64,000 nucleotides of DNA from Sphingomonas sp. Leaf357. Its GTDB lineage: Bacteria; Pseudomonadota; Alphaproteobacteria; Sphingomonadales; Sphingomonadaceae. Numbering within the stretch: the stretch's first letter is position 1; each line of letters starts with the position of its first letter. The translations under genes were made by a program, and so were the position numbers. Shown here piece after piece: positions 14,347 to 23,824 of the stretch. The stretch covers positions 366,001 through 430,000 of the forward strand of contig NZ_LMPM01000001.1 in NCBI RefSeq assembly GCF_001423845.1, given 5' to 3'. The notes beneath the pieces are model-generated. The model was not told where the DNA came from and did no database searches. It saw only the letters and a program-made list of their open reading frames with translations.

Positions 14347-15699
14347 TCAGCCAAACGGAGGGTGCTGAGCACGAATGCCTGTTGAGTTCGCAAACTTCTT
14401 AGCGAAACGTGCAGCTTGCTTCAGAGACGCCTTATGAATTTCAGGGTGGGCACGCACCTCCGCCTCATAAGTCTCTTTGTCCATTCGGTCGATCTTCGGA
14501 TGGTAGAAAAATGGGAGCTCCAGAAGCTCAGGGGTGACCTCTTGGTCAGGATCGAAATTAGCATTTATAAAATCGAAAAACATTAGACCGGTCTGATAAC
14601 CGACGAAATACGATGAATCCCAATAATTTCTTTGCTTCCGATATTTATCTATTCGGTCCTGATAAAGCGAGATTTGACCGCGAACATAATGAAGTTCTGC
14701 AAAATCGCCAGCATATCTTCTATCAATTATTCTTTGTAAACAATGAATTAATCCATCCTGATAGGCCGTAGCGAAAATCAGATGCGGCTCATCCTCTACT
14801 TCATAACTTGAGACAAAGTCCTCATGGATTTTGATCAGTTCCACAAGACTAGAAAATATAATTTTGTAAGAATCATCGTAAGCATAGCAAAACTTGGACC
14901 GCATGTGTTCGGCCACCGTTTCGATGAAATAGGAACCGTCGGTCACAACAGGCTTTATACCCAAATCACCTAGCTTGACGGCCTCGGAATTTGTAACGAA
15001 CGGCGATACGAGGTAATGGGTTCTAGCAAATCTTCCCATGCTAGCGTGCACTAGGCCGTAGACGCTCAGAAAATCACTGTCGGTCGCTGAATAACCGAAA
15101 AATATCACGGTTTTCGTTGCAAAAATATGTCGCAGTATATCGCCAAGTCTTCCGGTCTTTAGTCTGGTTTCGCACTCTCGATAATCTACAGTCGACGCCA
15201 CGATAGTGGACAGATTATCAATAGATCCGTGAATTTTTATAAGCGGCCTCTTCGCCCCTTCCCATAAAGCTAAATTCGCATCATAGACAAATGGCGTTGC
15301 ACGAAGAATATCTTCGAAATATCTGTCCCAGTTCGTTGTAATAATTGTTCTTAAATATGGAGCAACTGATAGCTGGCGGTGAAACCGTGTCGCATTTTGT
15401 TTTAAATCACTAAAGCCATCAATATAATCAAAGCGTGATTTTATTTGCTCTATAAGCTTCTGACGCCCATTAGGTCGAGTTTCAAATAGATCGATAAGCT
15501 CTGGAAAAGTTTCATCACCTTTAACATCGGCTAGTTGAGCAATTTGCTCATAAAAGAAATAATCATGAGCGCCACGAGTTTCTGTACTTATCCCGGCACC
15601 AGCGAAAACGACACATCGCCCAGCCTCAATCTCATCTAGCAGGTGTAAGTCGAGTTCAAAATTTAGTTTCAGCGAACAGATTGCGCATTCGCAGGCCAT
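14347..15699 (-). CDS. SIR2-domain protein, probable NAD-cleaving defence effector, horizontally acquired
   Basis: 450-residue protein. A Cys cluster CxCxxC (C3, C5, C8) precedes a SIR2 Rossmann-fold domain (about 20-235): VVFAGAGIS at 30-38, TTNWD at 121-125 with the catalytic-type N123, KIHGS at 155-159 with H157, and FFGYSATDSDF at 200-210. The Asn/His pair is the one used by the NADases of Thoeris ThsA and DSR2. The remaining 215 residues match no domain I know. They contain two similar motifs 55 residues apart, AYQDGLI (312-318) and GYQTGLM (367-373), suggesting a duplicated helical unit. The ATG at 15699 follows a perfect GGGAGGAG. Base composition is far below the neighbours (25 G/C in 14581-14640), indicating transfer. 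No partner gene is adjacent. Confidence 0.85.
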   Translation of the reverse strand: MACECAICSLKLNFELDLHLLDEIEAGRCVVFAGAGISTETRGAHDYFFYEQIAQLADVKGDETFPELIDLFETRPNGRQKLIEQIKSRFDYIDGFSDLKQNATRFHRQLSVAPYLRTIITTNWDRYFEDILRATPFVYDANLALWEGAKRPLIKIHGSIDNLSTIVASTVDYRECETRLKTGRLGDILRHIFATKTVIFFGYSATDSDFLSVYGLVHASMGRFARTHYLVSPFVTNSEAVKLGDLGIKPVVTDGSYFIETVAEHMRSKFCYAYDDSYKIIFSSLVELIKIHEDFVSSYEVEDEPHLIFATAYQDGLIHCLQRIIDRRYAGDFAELHYVRGQISLYQDRIDKYRKQRNYWDSSYFVGYQTGLMFFDFINANFDPDQEVTPELLELPFFYHPKIDRMDKETYEAEVRAHPEIHKASLKQAARFAKKFANSTGIRAQHPPFG

Positions 15700-15760
15700 A
15701 GCTCCTCCCGCCACCCGCGTTGCACGGCATCGCGGAAAGCTATCATGCCGATACAGACAG

Positions 15761-17677
<1,917 letters not shown>

Positions 17678-17721
17678 TCAAGCTCCAATGATCGGAGCGA
17701 GGATGGTTTCCGGGCGCGGAC

Positions 17722-17816
17722 ACCATTCCCTCCCTCCGCCCGCGCTAACGGGATCAGGTTCGGCGGGTCGTGACGTCAGTCACCTCTCAGCTGCTCAGGC
17801 GCAGCCCCCCGGGGAT
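17722..17816 (-). promoter_or_regulatory. TPP riboswitch (THI element) of thiC
   Basis: Read on the minus strand the leader has the conserved CTGAGAGG (17782-17790 region) and GAACCTGATCCCGTTAGCGC followed by GGGCGGAGGGA, the two halves of the thiamine-pyrophosphate aptamer. It ends about 50 bases before the thiC start, which suits control of ribosome access or early termination. Confidence 0.9.
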
Positions 17817-17842
17817 GGACTCAGCCTAAGCGCTTCGGCGGA

Positions 17843-17876
17843 CAAAGGAAAGGCCGCGCGGGATTTCCGCGCGGCC
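17843..17876 (-). terminator. Rho-independent terminator after the ferritin-like genes
   Basis: On the minus strand GGCCGCGCGG pairs with CCGCGCGGCC around AAATC-type loop bases and is followed by TTTCCTTTG. It sits 30 bases past the stop at 17906 and isolates the ferritin-like unit from thiC. Confidence 0.75.
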
Positions 17877-17905
17877 GATCCGAAGCCGGTGAGTCGCCGG
17901 GGCGA

Positions 17906-18955
17906 TCAGGGGTTGGCGGAACTCGTCTTGAACGCCGCGAGGTTGGCGTTCAGGCCATTGGGGAAGAATGCCCCCGACGACGCGCCGGCCGTCTTCGCCG
18001 CGGTGTTGAGATAGACGATGTTCAGCACCTGCGAGACGCTGCGGCTATAGGCGATGCCGTTGCCGTCGGTCGGGACGAGATTGGCGTCGGTGCCGTTGGT
18101 GATGCCCTGATCGTCGTCCGCCGCCGAGACGCTGGTGCTGACCACCGTGCCGTCCACGCTGTCGCGCGCGTCGGAGATCTTGTTGGCGTTGGTGATCAAG
18201 TTGTTCGACGGCGTGGCGATGCCCTTGTTGTAGAGCACGGTGCGGACGAGCCCGGCATGATAGGCCTCGGCCGCGAGGATGCCCGCCGCTGCCTCCAGAT
18301 AGGTCTTGTTGGTGATCAGCGGGGCCGCACCCTTGTATGCCGTGACGCCGACATCCTCGAAAATGAACGCGCCGAGCAGGAACGCCTCGGGCGAGGCGTA
18401 GGGATTGAAGTTGCCCGCGGTCTGGTCGATCCCCGCCGCCGTGGCGAGCGCGCTGAAGATCGCCGGGCTGATGTTGATGTTCGGCATGGCGACCGCCGCC
18501 GAGCCGAGTACCGAGCGCAGGAAGACGACGTGCGCCGCCTCGTCCGCCGCGATTTCCCGGGCATAGGCGCCGACCAGCGCATCGCCCGAGAAATCGACCC
18601 GAGCGCCACCGGTGACGGTGCCGCCGGCCGTGCCGGTGCCGCTGGCCGTCTGGCTGGCGGTCAGGCCCGAACCGGTGACGGCGTAGAGATAATATTGCGC
18701 CTCGAGATATTCGAGATTCAGCGCGAAATTGAGGATGTCGAGATCCAGCGTCGCGGTGGTCGCCGTCGGGGTTGGCGTCGGCGTCGGGGTAGGCGTCGGC
18801 GTGGCGGAGGTGCCGTTGCCACCGCAGGCGGACAGCAGGGCCGCACCGCCGAGGACGGCGGTGCCGGTGCCGGCGACCTTCATGAAGCGCCGGCGTTCGT
18901 CGCGCCGCTTGTCGATGGCGGTGAGGACTTCAAGAGCGTTGTTGTGATCGATCAT
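17906..18955 (-). CDS. Secreted ferritin-like domain lipoprotein
   Basis: 349-residue protein of the ferritin_2 / desiccation-related type. The N-terminus has a twin-arginine motif RRRFMK (21-26), a hydrophobic stretch and a lipobox LSAC with Cys44. A PTPTPT linker (about 52-64) leads to a four-helix bundle. [32 protein letters not shown] and [15 protein letters not shown] hold the Glu/His residues expected at a di-metal site. It is predicted to be Tat-exported, lipidated and anchored in the envelope. It lies 61 bases after its paralogue at 19017, with the same order of motifs, so the pair arose by duplication and is probably cotranscribed. Substrate is unknown. Confidence 0.88.
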   Translation of the reverse strand: MIDHNNALEVLTAIDKRRDERRRFMKVAGTGTAVLGGAALLSACGGNGTSATPTPTPTPTPTPTATTATLDLDILNFALNLEYLEAQYYLYAVTGSGLTASQTASGTGTAGGTVTGGARVDFSGDALVGAYAREIAADEAAHVVFLRSVLGSAAVAMPNINISPAIFSALATAAGIDQTAGNFNPYASPEAFLLGAFIFEDVGVTAYKGAAPLITNKTYLEAAAGILAAEAYHAGLVRTVLYNKGIATPSNNLITNANKISDARDSVDGTVVSTSVSAADDDQGITNGTDANLVPTDGNGIAYSRSVSQVLNIVYLNTAAKTAGASSGAFFPNGLNANLAAFKTSSANP

Positions 18956-19016
18956 GTCGAAGATTCCCTGGAATATGATGCTGAAACAAAAGGATTAGGC
19001 CGGGCGCAGGTGCGCC

Positions 19017-20021
19017 TCATGCGTTCGCCTTGAATGTTCCATTCACGCCATTGGGGAAGAACAGGCCGCTGGGCGTCGTCGTGTTGCCATAGACGATGTT
19101 GAGCACCTGTCCGGTCGAGCGGCTATAGGCCAGGCCGTTGGCGTTGAGCGGCACGATGTTCGAGGCGAAGCCGGTCGAGGTGTTCGAACCGGTGATGCCC
19201 TGATCGTCGTCCGCGCCGACGCCGATCGTCGAATTCTCCGCCGGCGAGCCATCCAGCGTATCGCGCAGGTTGGAGATCTTCTCGGTCGTCTCGAGCAGCA
19301 TCTTGGACGGGGTGGCGATGCCCTTGGCATATAGCGACGTGCGCACGATCGCGGCGTGATACGCCTCGACCGCGAGGATGCCGGCGGCGGCCTCGAGATA
19401 GGTCTTGCTGGTCAGGAGCGGTGCCGCGCCCTTATAGGCGGTGACGCCGACATCCTCGAAGATGAACGCGCCGAGCAGGAAGTTCTCCGGCGACGCATAG
19501 GGATTGAACGGCGCGGCGGCGGTGGAGACGCCGGCGGCCATCGCCGCGACGTTGAACGCCGTGGGGCTGACGTCGATGTTCGGCATCGGCACGCGCGAGG
19601 TGCCGAGCGCGGTGCGCAGGAAGCGGACGTGCGCGAGCTCGTCGGCGGCGATTTCCTTGGCATAGGCGCCGACGGCCGGATCGCCGCTGAAATCGACCTT
19701 CTGCCCGGCGACCGTCGTGCCACCGGCGACGAGCGTGCCCGCGACGAGATAGCCATCGGTATCAGCGGCGGCGAGGCCGGTGCCGTTCAGCGCGTAGAGA
19801 TAGAATTGCGCCTCGAGATATTCGAGGTTGAGCGCGAAGTTCAGGACGTCGGCATCGCTGAAGGTCTGCGCGGTGGCGACGCCGCCCAGCGTGACCGCCG
19901 CAGCACCGGCCCCGGCGACCGCCGCCGCGCCGATCGCCGCCTTGAAGAATTCCCGGCGCTCGTTGCGCCGTTCGACGCGATTGTCGAACGTCTCCATCAA
20001 CTGCTGGTGTGTGTCGGTCAT
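19017..20021 (-). CDS. Secreted (Tat) ferritin-like domain protein
   Basis: 334-residue paralogue of the downstream lipoprotein. RREFFK (22-27) and a following hydrophobic Ala/Gly-rich segment form a Tat signal, with likely cleavage after VATA (A51). There is no lipobox or Pro-Thr linker, so it should be soluble in the periplasm. The ferritin_2 core repeats [32 protein letters not shown] and [15 protein letters not shown]. Tat export suggests folding, perhaps with metal, before transport. Family members are linked to desiccation and oxidative stress, but no enzymatic role is settled. Confidence 0.88.
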   Translation of the reverse strand: MTDTHQQLMETFDNRVERRNERREFFKAAIGAAAVAGAGAAAVTLGGVATAQTFSDADVLNFALNLEYLEAQFYLYALNGTGLAAADTDGYLVAGTLVAGGTTVAGQKVDFSGDPAVGAYAKEIAADELAHVRFLRTALGTSRVPMPNIDVSPTAFNVAAMAAGVSTAAAPFNPYASPENFLLGAFIFEDVGVTAYKGAAPLLTSKTYLEAAAGILAVEAYHAAIVRTSLYAKGIATPSKMLLETTEKISNLRDTLDGSPAENSTIGVGADDDQGITGSNTSTGFASNIVPLNANGLAYSRSTGQVLNIVYGNTTTPSGLFFPNGVNGTFKANA

Positions 20022-20158
20022 GCCGGTCGTCTCCCTTGGATCACTGCGGCGGAATACGCGAACGCGATCGCCCTGATCCGCCGTTTCAGGGCCATCGACC
20101 GGAAATCACCGCCGTCTGGAATGCCCGATGGAGGACATCCGCACGGCTTTTCAACCCT

Positions 20159-20170
20159 ATACGTTCGTAT
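20159..20170. promoter_or_regulatory. Small inverted repeat upstream of the ferritin-like unit
   Basis: ATACGTTCGTAT (ATACG-N2-CGTAT) stands about 140 bases upstream of the ferritin-like start, in a locally AT-richer stretch (20150-20230). It could be an operator; this is a weak call from symmetry alone. Confidence 0.3.
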
Positions 20171-20282
20171 GTATCGGCCGGACGCAGCAAGTCCGAGGAA
20201 AACAACGAAATATTTTAACCAGTGCCAAACTGCATCGCGTTTCTTCCCCGGCCTTCGTCGGGGAAGCGGAGATGCTTCGGGA

Positions 20283-21161
20283 TCAGAACGTGTAGGCCAG
20301 CCCGACCGCGCCGAGCCACTGGTTCCGATCGCCGGCGATGCTGACCACCGGGCTGCGCGCGAAATCGCCGAGCAGGCGCGAATAGGACACGCCGCCGACC
20401 AGCGACAAACCGTGCAACAGATCGCCGGTCAGCGAATAGGTCGCGAAGGCGGAGGCCTGGTAATTCTTCCAGCCCTTGCCGGCATTGTAGACCGGCAGCG
20501 TGCTGGCCAGCGACCCGGCGCGATCGACGCTGAAATAGGTATCGGCATATTCGCCGCCGACATAGCTGGCGCTGGCGGACAGGCCGACATAGGCCTTGCG
20601 GCTGAGCGGCGTGCCGTAATCGATCTCCGGCGTGATGATGTAGCTCTTGTGCGCCTTGTTGATGTCCTGAACGTAGGACACGCTGACGCTCAGCTTGTCG
20701 TAATCGCTGGTGATCACGCCGGTCTTGCCGATGCCGGTATAGCCGCCGACCTCGATCGCGGTCTTGCGCTTGCCGAGCGCCTCGACGCGGGTATCGTTGA
20801 TATTCTTCAGGCTGGTGCGATCGAAATTGAGGCCGGCGACCGGACCCAGCTGGAAATCCCAGGTCGGGCCGGGCTTGTTCGGCACGACATCCACGAACAG
20901 CTGCGCGCCGCGCGTGATGAAGCTGATCCCGGAAACGGTGCCGCGGATCAGCGCGCCGGGGAGGACGCGGTTCTTGTCCGACCCTTCATAACCGGGAATC
21001 GTGGCGACGCCGACCGCGATCGACACGCTGTCGCCGCCGGTGACGACTTCGGGCTGGGGCAGCGGCGGCTGCCCGGACGTGTCGGCATTCTGCGCAAAGG
21101 CGGGGGCGGCGCACAGCGCCAGTGCCACACCGATCAAGGGGGCCACGGTACGGATCGGCAT
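20283..21161 (-). CDS. MipA/OmpV family outer-membrane protein
   Basis: 292-residue protein with a Sec signal peptide (MPIRTVAPLIGVALALCAAP ending AFAQ). The mature part has the MipA/OmpV features: VSIAVGVATIPGYEGSDKNR near the start, repeated amphipathic beta strands, and a terminal aromatic residue (GLAYTF) recognised by the Bam machinery. MipA links murein synthases in Escherichia coli, but most family members are outer-membrane beta barrels of unknown role. GGGAG lies 13 bases before the ATG at 21161 and 8 before an in-frame TTG at 21167, so TTG could be the true start. Monocistronic. Confidence 0.88.
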   Translation of the reverse strand: MPIRTVAPLIGVALALCAAPAFAQNADTSGQPPLPQPEVVTGGDSVSIAVGVATIPGYEGSDKNRVLPGALIRGTVSGISFITRGAQLFVDVVPNKPGPTWDFQLGPVAGLNFDRTSLKNINDTRVEALGKRKTAIEVGGYTGIGKTGVITSDYDKLSVSVSYVQDINKAHKSYIITPEIDYGTPLSRKAYVGLSASASYVGGEYADTYFSVDRAGSLASTLPVYNAGKGWKNYQASAFATYSLTGDLLHGLSLVGGVSYSRLLGDFARSPVVSIAGDRNQWLGAVGLAYTF

Positions 21162-21235
21162 GTTCAAAGGTGATACTCCCGGAGAAACGTTTTCGCAGCA
21201 ACGCGCGCGAAACACTTTGGCTCCGGCTTCGCCCC

Positions 21236-21655
21236 TCAGAACATATACTTCATGCGGACCTGTTGCCGATTGGCATCACCGGTAAGCGTGAAGCGGGCGG
21301 CGGTGAAACGCGGCGGCCCGAAGGTGATCGTGGGATTGCGCGAGAAGCCGAAGCCTTCGCGCGGGATGCCGAGCATCGTATCGAGCTTGTTGTTGCCGTT
21401 TTCGTCATGGATCACGGCGAGCGCGTAATCGCCCGCCGGGAGCCCGGCAAACACCATGTCTGGCTGGCTGGCCGGCACCGACCGGGTGACGGCGCGGGCA
21501 TCGTCGACACAGGCGGGGAAGTTCTTCGGGTCGGCGGTCAAGCAGAGGCGCAGCATGCCCTTGGCGTTGCGCAATTTCGCGACATCGACGTGCAGATCAG
21601 TGACCGGCGTCGCCCCCGGCAACAGGCACAGCAGCGCCAGCGACGCGCTGGCCAC
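21236..21655 (-). CDS. DUF2141 domain-containing secreted protein
   Basis: About 139 residues with a short hydrophobic export segment (VASASLALLCLLPGA) and the DUF2141 beta-sandwich: VDVAKLRNAKGMLRLCLTAD, DYALAVIHDENGNNKLDTML, then GIPREGFGFSRNP. The conserved DENGNxKLD loop looks like a calcium or metal site, and family function is unknown. GTG at 21655 is chosen because it limits overlap with the hydroxylase gene to 59 bases. An ATG at 21736 would give 166 residues with a 140-base overlap and a long unusual n-region. Close linkage to a sterol-desaturase-like gene is also seen in other sphingomonads as far as I recall. Confidence 0.75.
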   Translation of the reverse strand: MASASLALLCLLPGATPVTDLHVDVAKLRNAKGMLRLCLTADPKNFPACVDDARAVTRSVPASQPDMVFAGLPAGDYALAVIHDENGNNKLDTMLGIPREGFGFSRNPTITFGPPRFTAARFTLTGDANRQQVRMKYMF

Positions 21656-22391
21656 GCGCGCCGGATGCGCGCCGGAACGTGCCGATCCCCGCGTCGGTGC
21701 CGCAGAGCCGATCCCAGAAGCGGAAATAGAGACCATAATTGCACCCGTATCGTTCGTGATGCCGCTGATGATGGCTCGCGGTGATCAACCAGCCGCCCAG
21801 GCGTCCTCTCCACATCGACGCCGGAAACATCTCCCAGCCCATATGGTTGGTGACACCCATAACCGTCATCACCGTGAGTACCACCCCGAGTGCGGCAGGA
21901 TGGATCGGAATTGCGAAGACCAGTAGCGGAATTATCACAGCCCCGGTCAGCGCCTCGATCGGATGGAAGGCCATCGCCGCCCAGGCGGTCGGCGGGCGGC
22001 TGGCATGGTGCACGGCATGCGCGAGCCTGAACGGGCCGGGCCGGTGCATCCAGCGATGCGTCCAGTAGAACCAGGTATCGTGCGCGAACAGATAGAGCAG
22101 GATCGAGAGCGGCAGATACCATAAGGGGTAAGCGTGCACGTCGGCATAGACGCGCGTCCAGCCGTGATTCTGCCAGCCCCAGGCGACGATTCCGGCCGGC
22201 ACACCATAGATCGCGGCGGAGGCGAGGCTCCAGCCGATCTCGCGCCGCATCTGCTTGTCGAGGCCCTTGTACAGGCCGGGCTGCCGCGCGGAGGTGAGCG
22301 CGGCGAACGCGCCGCTTACGATCAGGTAGCGCACGCCGACGATGGCGCTCATCGCGAGCGCGGAGAGCAGGATGGCAAGGGCTGCGGTCAT
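21597..22391 (-). CDS. Sterol desaturase / fatty acid hydroxylase family membrane protein
   Basis: 264-residue integral membrane di-iron enzyme. The eight-histidine motif set is present: HDTWFYWTHRWMH, HAVHHAS and a C-terminal HHQRHHERYGCNYG. About four transmembrane helices surround it. The family hydroxylates or desaturates lipids such as fatty acids, sterols or carotenoids. It lies divergently 257 bases from crtY, so a carotenoid-tailoring role is possible, but the sequence is longer than a typical CrtZ and the substrate cannot be read. The C-terminal tail (from GTDAGIG on) is Gly/Ala/Arg-rich and overlaps the DUF2141 start, so its end may be evolving. Confidence 0.85.
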   Translation of the reverse strand: MTAALAILLSALAMSAIVGVRYLIVSGAFAALTSARQPGLYKGLDKQMRREIGWSLASAAIYGVPAGIVAWGWQNHGWTRVYADVHAYPLWYLPLSILLYLFAHDTWFYWTHRWMHRPGPFRLAHAVHHASRPPTAWAAMAFHPIEALTGAVIIPLLVFAIPIHPAALGVVLTVMTVMGVTNHMGWEMFPASMWRGRLGGWLITASHHQRHHERYGCNYGLYFRFWDRLCGTDAGIGTFRRASGARGQRVAGAAVPVAGGDAGH

Positions 22392-22422
22392 CGATCGCGG
22401 CTATAGCGGACATCCTGCCCGC

Positions 22423-22509
22423 CGTCATGCCGAACTCGTTTCGGCAGCCATCGTGCCGCACAGGCGATCTCAAGGGGGCGAGATGGATCCGGACACTCGT
22501 CAGGATGAC
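22423..22509. repeat. Palindromic repeat upstream of crtY (family E)
   Basis: GTCATGCCGAACTCGTTTCG at 22424 and a degenerate inverted CGTCAGGATGAC end near 22498-22508 form a paired element in the crtY upstream region. A better-preserved copy is at 30330-30435. The remaining bases of the 257-base gap show no ORF. Confidence 0.55.
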
Positions 22510-22648
22510 GGCAGCGTGGGCCGTAGCCGCGCACCTGCTCCCCTCCCTTCACGAGGGAGGAGAGCAGAACGTCGCGGTCCATGCACATCAGGCCATATGT
22601 CGGCCATAAGCGCTTGCGCGCGCGCCAAGATCGGCTAACCGCTCCGCC

Positions 22649-23824
22649 ATGGCGACGATTATCCCATGCGATGTGGCGATCGTCGGCGCGGGTCTCGCCG
22701 GCGGGATGATCGCGCTGGCGCTCAAGCGGAAGCACCCCGAACTCGATATCCGGCTGATCGACGCGAGCGATCGGATCGGCGGCAATCACCTGTGGTCGTT
22801 CTTCGCCAGCGACGTGGCGGAGGGGCATCGCTGGATCGTCGCGCCGCTGATCTCCTATGGCTGGAAGAGTTACGACGTCGCTTTCCCCGGCCATGCCCGG
22901 ACGCTCGAATCGGCCTATTATTCGATCGAGTCCGACCGGCTCGACATGGTGGTGCGCGCGCATCTGCCCGACGACGCGCTGCTGCTGGGCCGCAAGGTGC
23001 TGGGCGCGAGCCCGACCGCGGTGGTGCTGGCCGACGGCGACCGGGTGCAGGCGCGCGGCGTGATCGATTGCCGCGGCACGGGCGATCTGGGGCTGCTCGA
23101 CCTGGGTTGGCAGAAATTCCTCGGACGCGAATTCAGCCTGGCCGAGCCGCACGATCTGGCGCGGCCGGCGGTGATGGATGCGACCGTCGAGCAGATCGAC
23201 GGCTATCGCTTCGTCTATGCCCTGCCGTTCGCGGCGACGCGGATGTTCGTCGAGGACACCTATTACAGCGACACGCCGGACCTGGATGCCAGGCTGCTGG
23301 GGGGCCGGATCGATGCCTATGTCCAGCGGCGCGGCTGGCAGACCGAGCGGACGGTGCGCGAGGAAGCGGGCGTGCTGCCGGTGGCGATGGGCGGCGATTT
23401 CGAGCGATACTGGCTGAGCGGCGGCAAGAGCACCGCCAAGGCCGGGATGCGTGCCGGGCTGTTCCACCCGACCACCGGCTATTCGCTGCCCGACGCGATC
23501 CGCACCGCGGCCCTGATCGCGAGCGCGACCGATCTGGGCGGCACCGCGCTGCACGATCTGACGCACGGTTTCGCACGTTCGACATGGCGCCGGCGCGGAT
23601 TCTATCGCATGCTGGACAAGATGTTGTTCAAGGCGGCGGAGCCGGCGGAACGCTATCGTATCCTCGAACGCTTCTATCGGCTGTCGCCCCAGCTTATCGG
23701 GCGCTTTTATGCAGGACGCTCCTCGATGACCGACATGGCTCGCATTCTTTCCGGCAAGCCGCCGGTGCCGATCGGCCGGGCGCTGCACGCGATCACCGGC
23801 GGCATGCACGGGACCGCTTCATGA
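22649..23824 (+). CDS. crtY: Lycopene beta-cyclase
   Basis: 391-residue FAD-dependent, membrane-associated enzyme that closes both ends of lycopene to give beta-carotene. The N-terminal dinucleotide-binding motif VAIVGAGLAGGMIALAL (G13-x-G15-xx-G18) is followed by RIGGNHLWSFF, GVIDCRGTG and, near the C-terminus, GLFHPTTGYSLPDAIR and RFYRLSPQLIGRFYAG, all typical of the proteobacterial CrtY type. It heads the carotenoid run. Its TGA overlaps the crtI ATG (ATGA at 23821-23824), pointing to translational coupling. Confidence 0.95.
   Translation: MATIIPCDVAIVGAGLAGGMIALALKRKHPELDIRLIDASDRIGGNHLWSFFASDVAEGHRWIVAPLISYGWKSYDVAFPGHARTLESAYYSIESDRLDMVVRAHLPDDALLLGRKVLGASPTAVVLADGDRVQARGVIDCRGTGDLGLLDLGWQKFLGREFSLAEPHDLARPAVMDATVEQIDGYRFVYALPFAATRMFVEDTYYSDTPDLDARLLGGRIDAYVQRRGWQTERTVREEAGVLPVAMGGDFERYWLSGGKSTAKAGMRAGLFHPTTGYSLPDAIRTAALIASATDLGGTALHDLTHGFARSTWRRRGFYRMLDKMLFKAAEPAERYRILERFYRLSPQLIGRFYAGRSSMTDMARILSGKPPVPIGRALHAITGGMHGTAS

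Noticed and set aside
14347..14995. SLOG (ThsA-type) C-terminal domain in the SIR2 protein
   Set aside because: No GG-x-T/S-GTxxE-type nucleotide-binding loop is visible after residue 235, so ThsA identity was not claimed.
14341..15723. Attachment site or target-site duplication around the SIR2 gene
   Set aside because: Only a 6-base inverted GCAACG/CGTTGC pair was found, which is expected by chance; no integrase or direct repeat is present.
20205..20230. Sigma-54 promoter upstream of the ferritin-like unit
   Set aside because: TTTGGCACT on the minus strand matches the -24 box, but the -12 GC is replaced by AA, so spacing and sequence fail.
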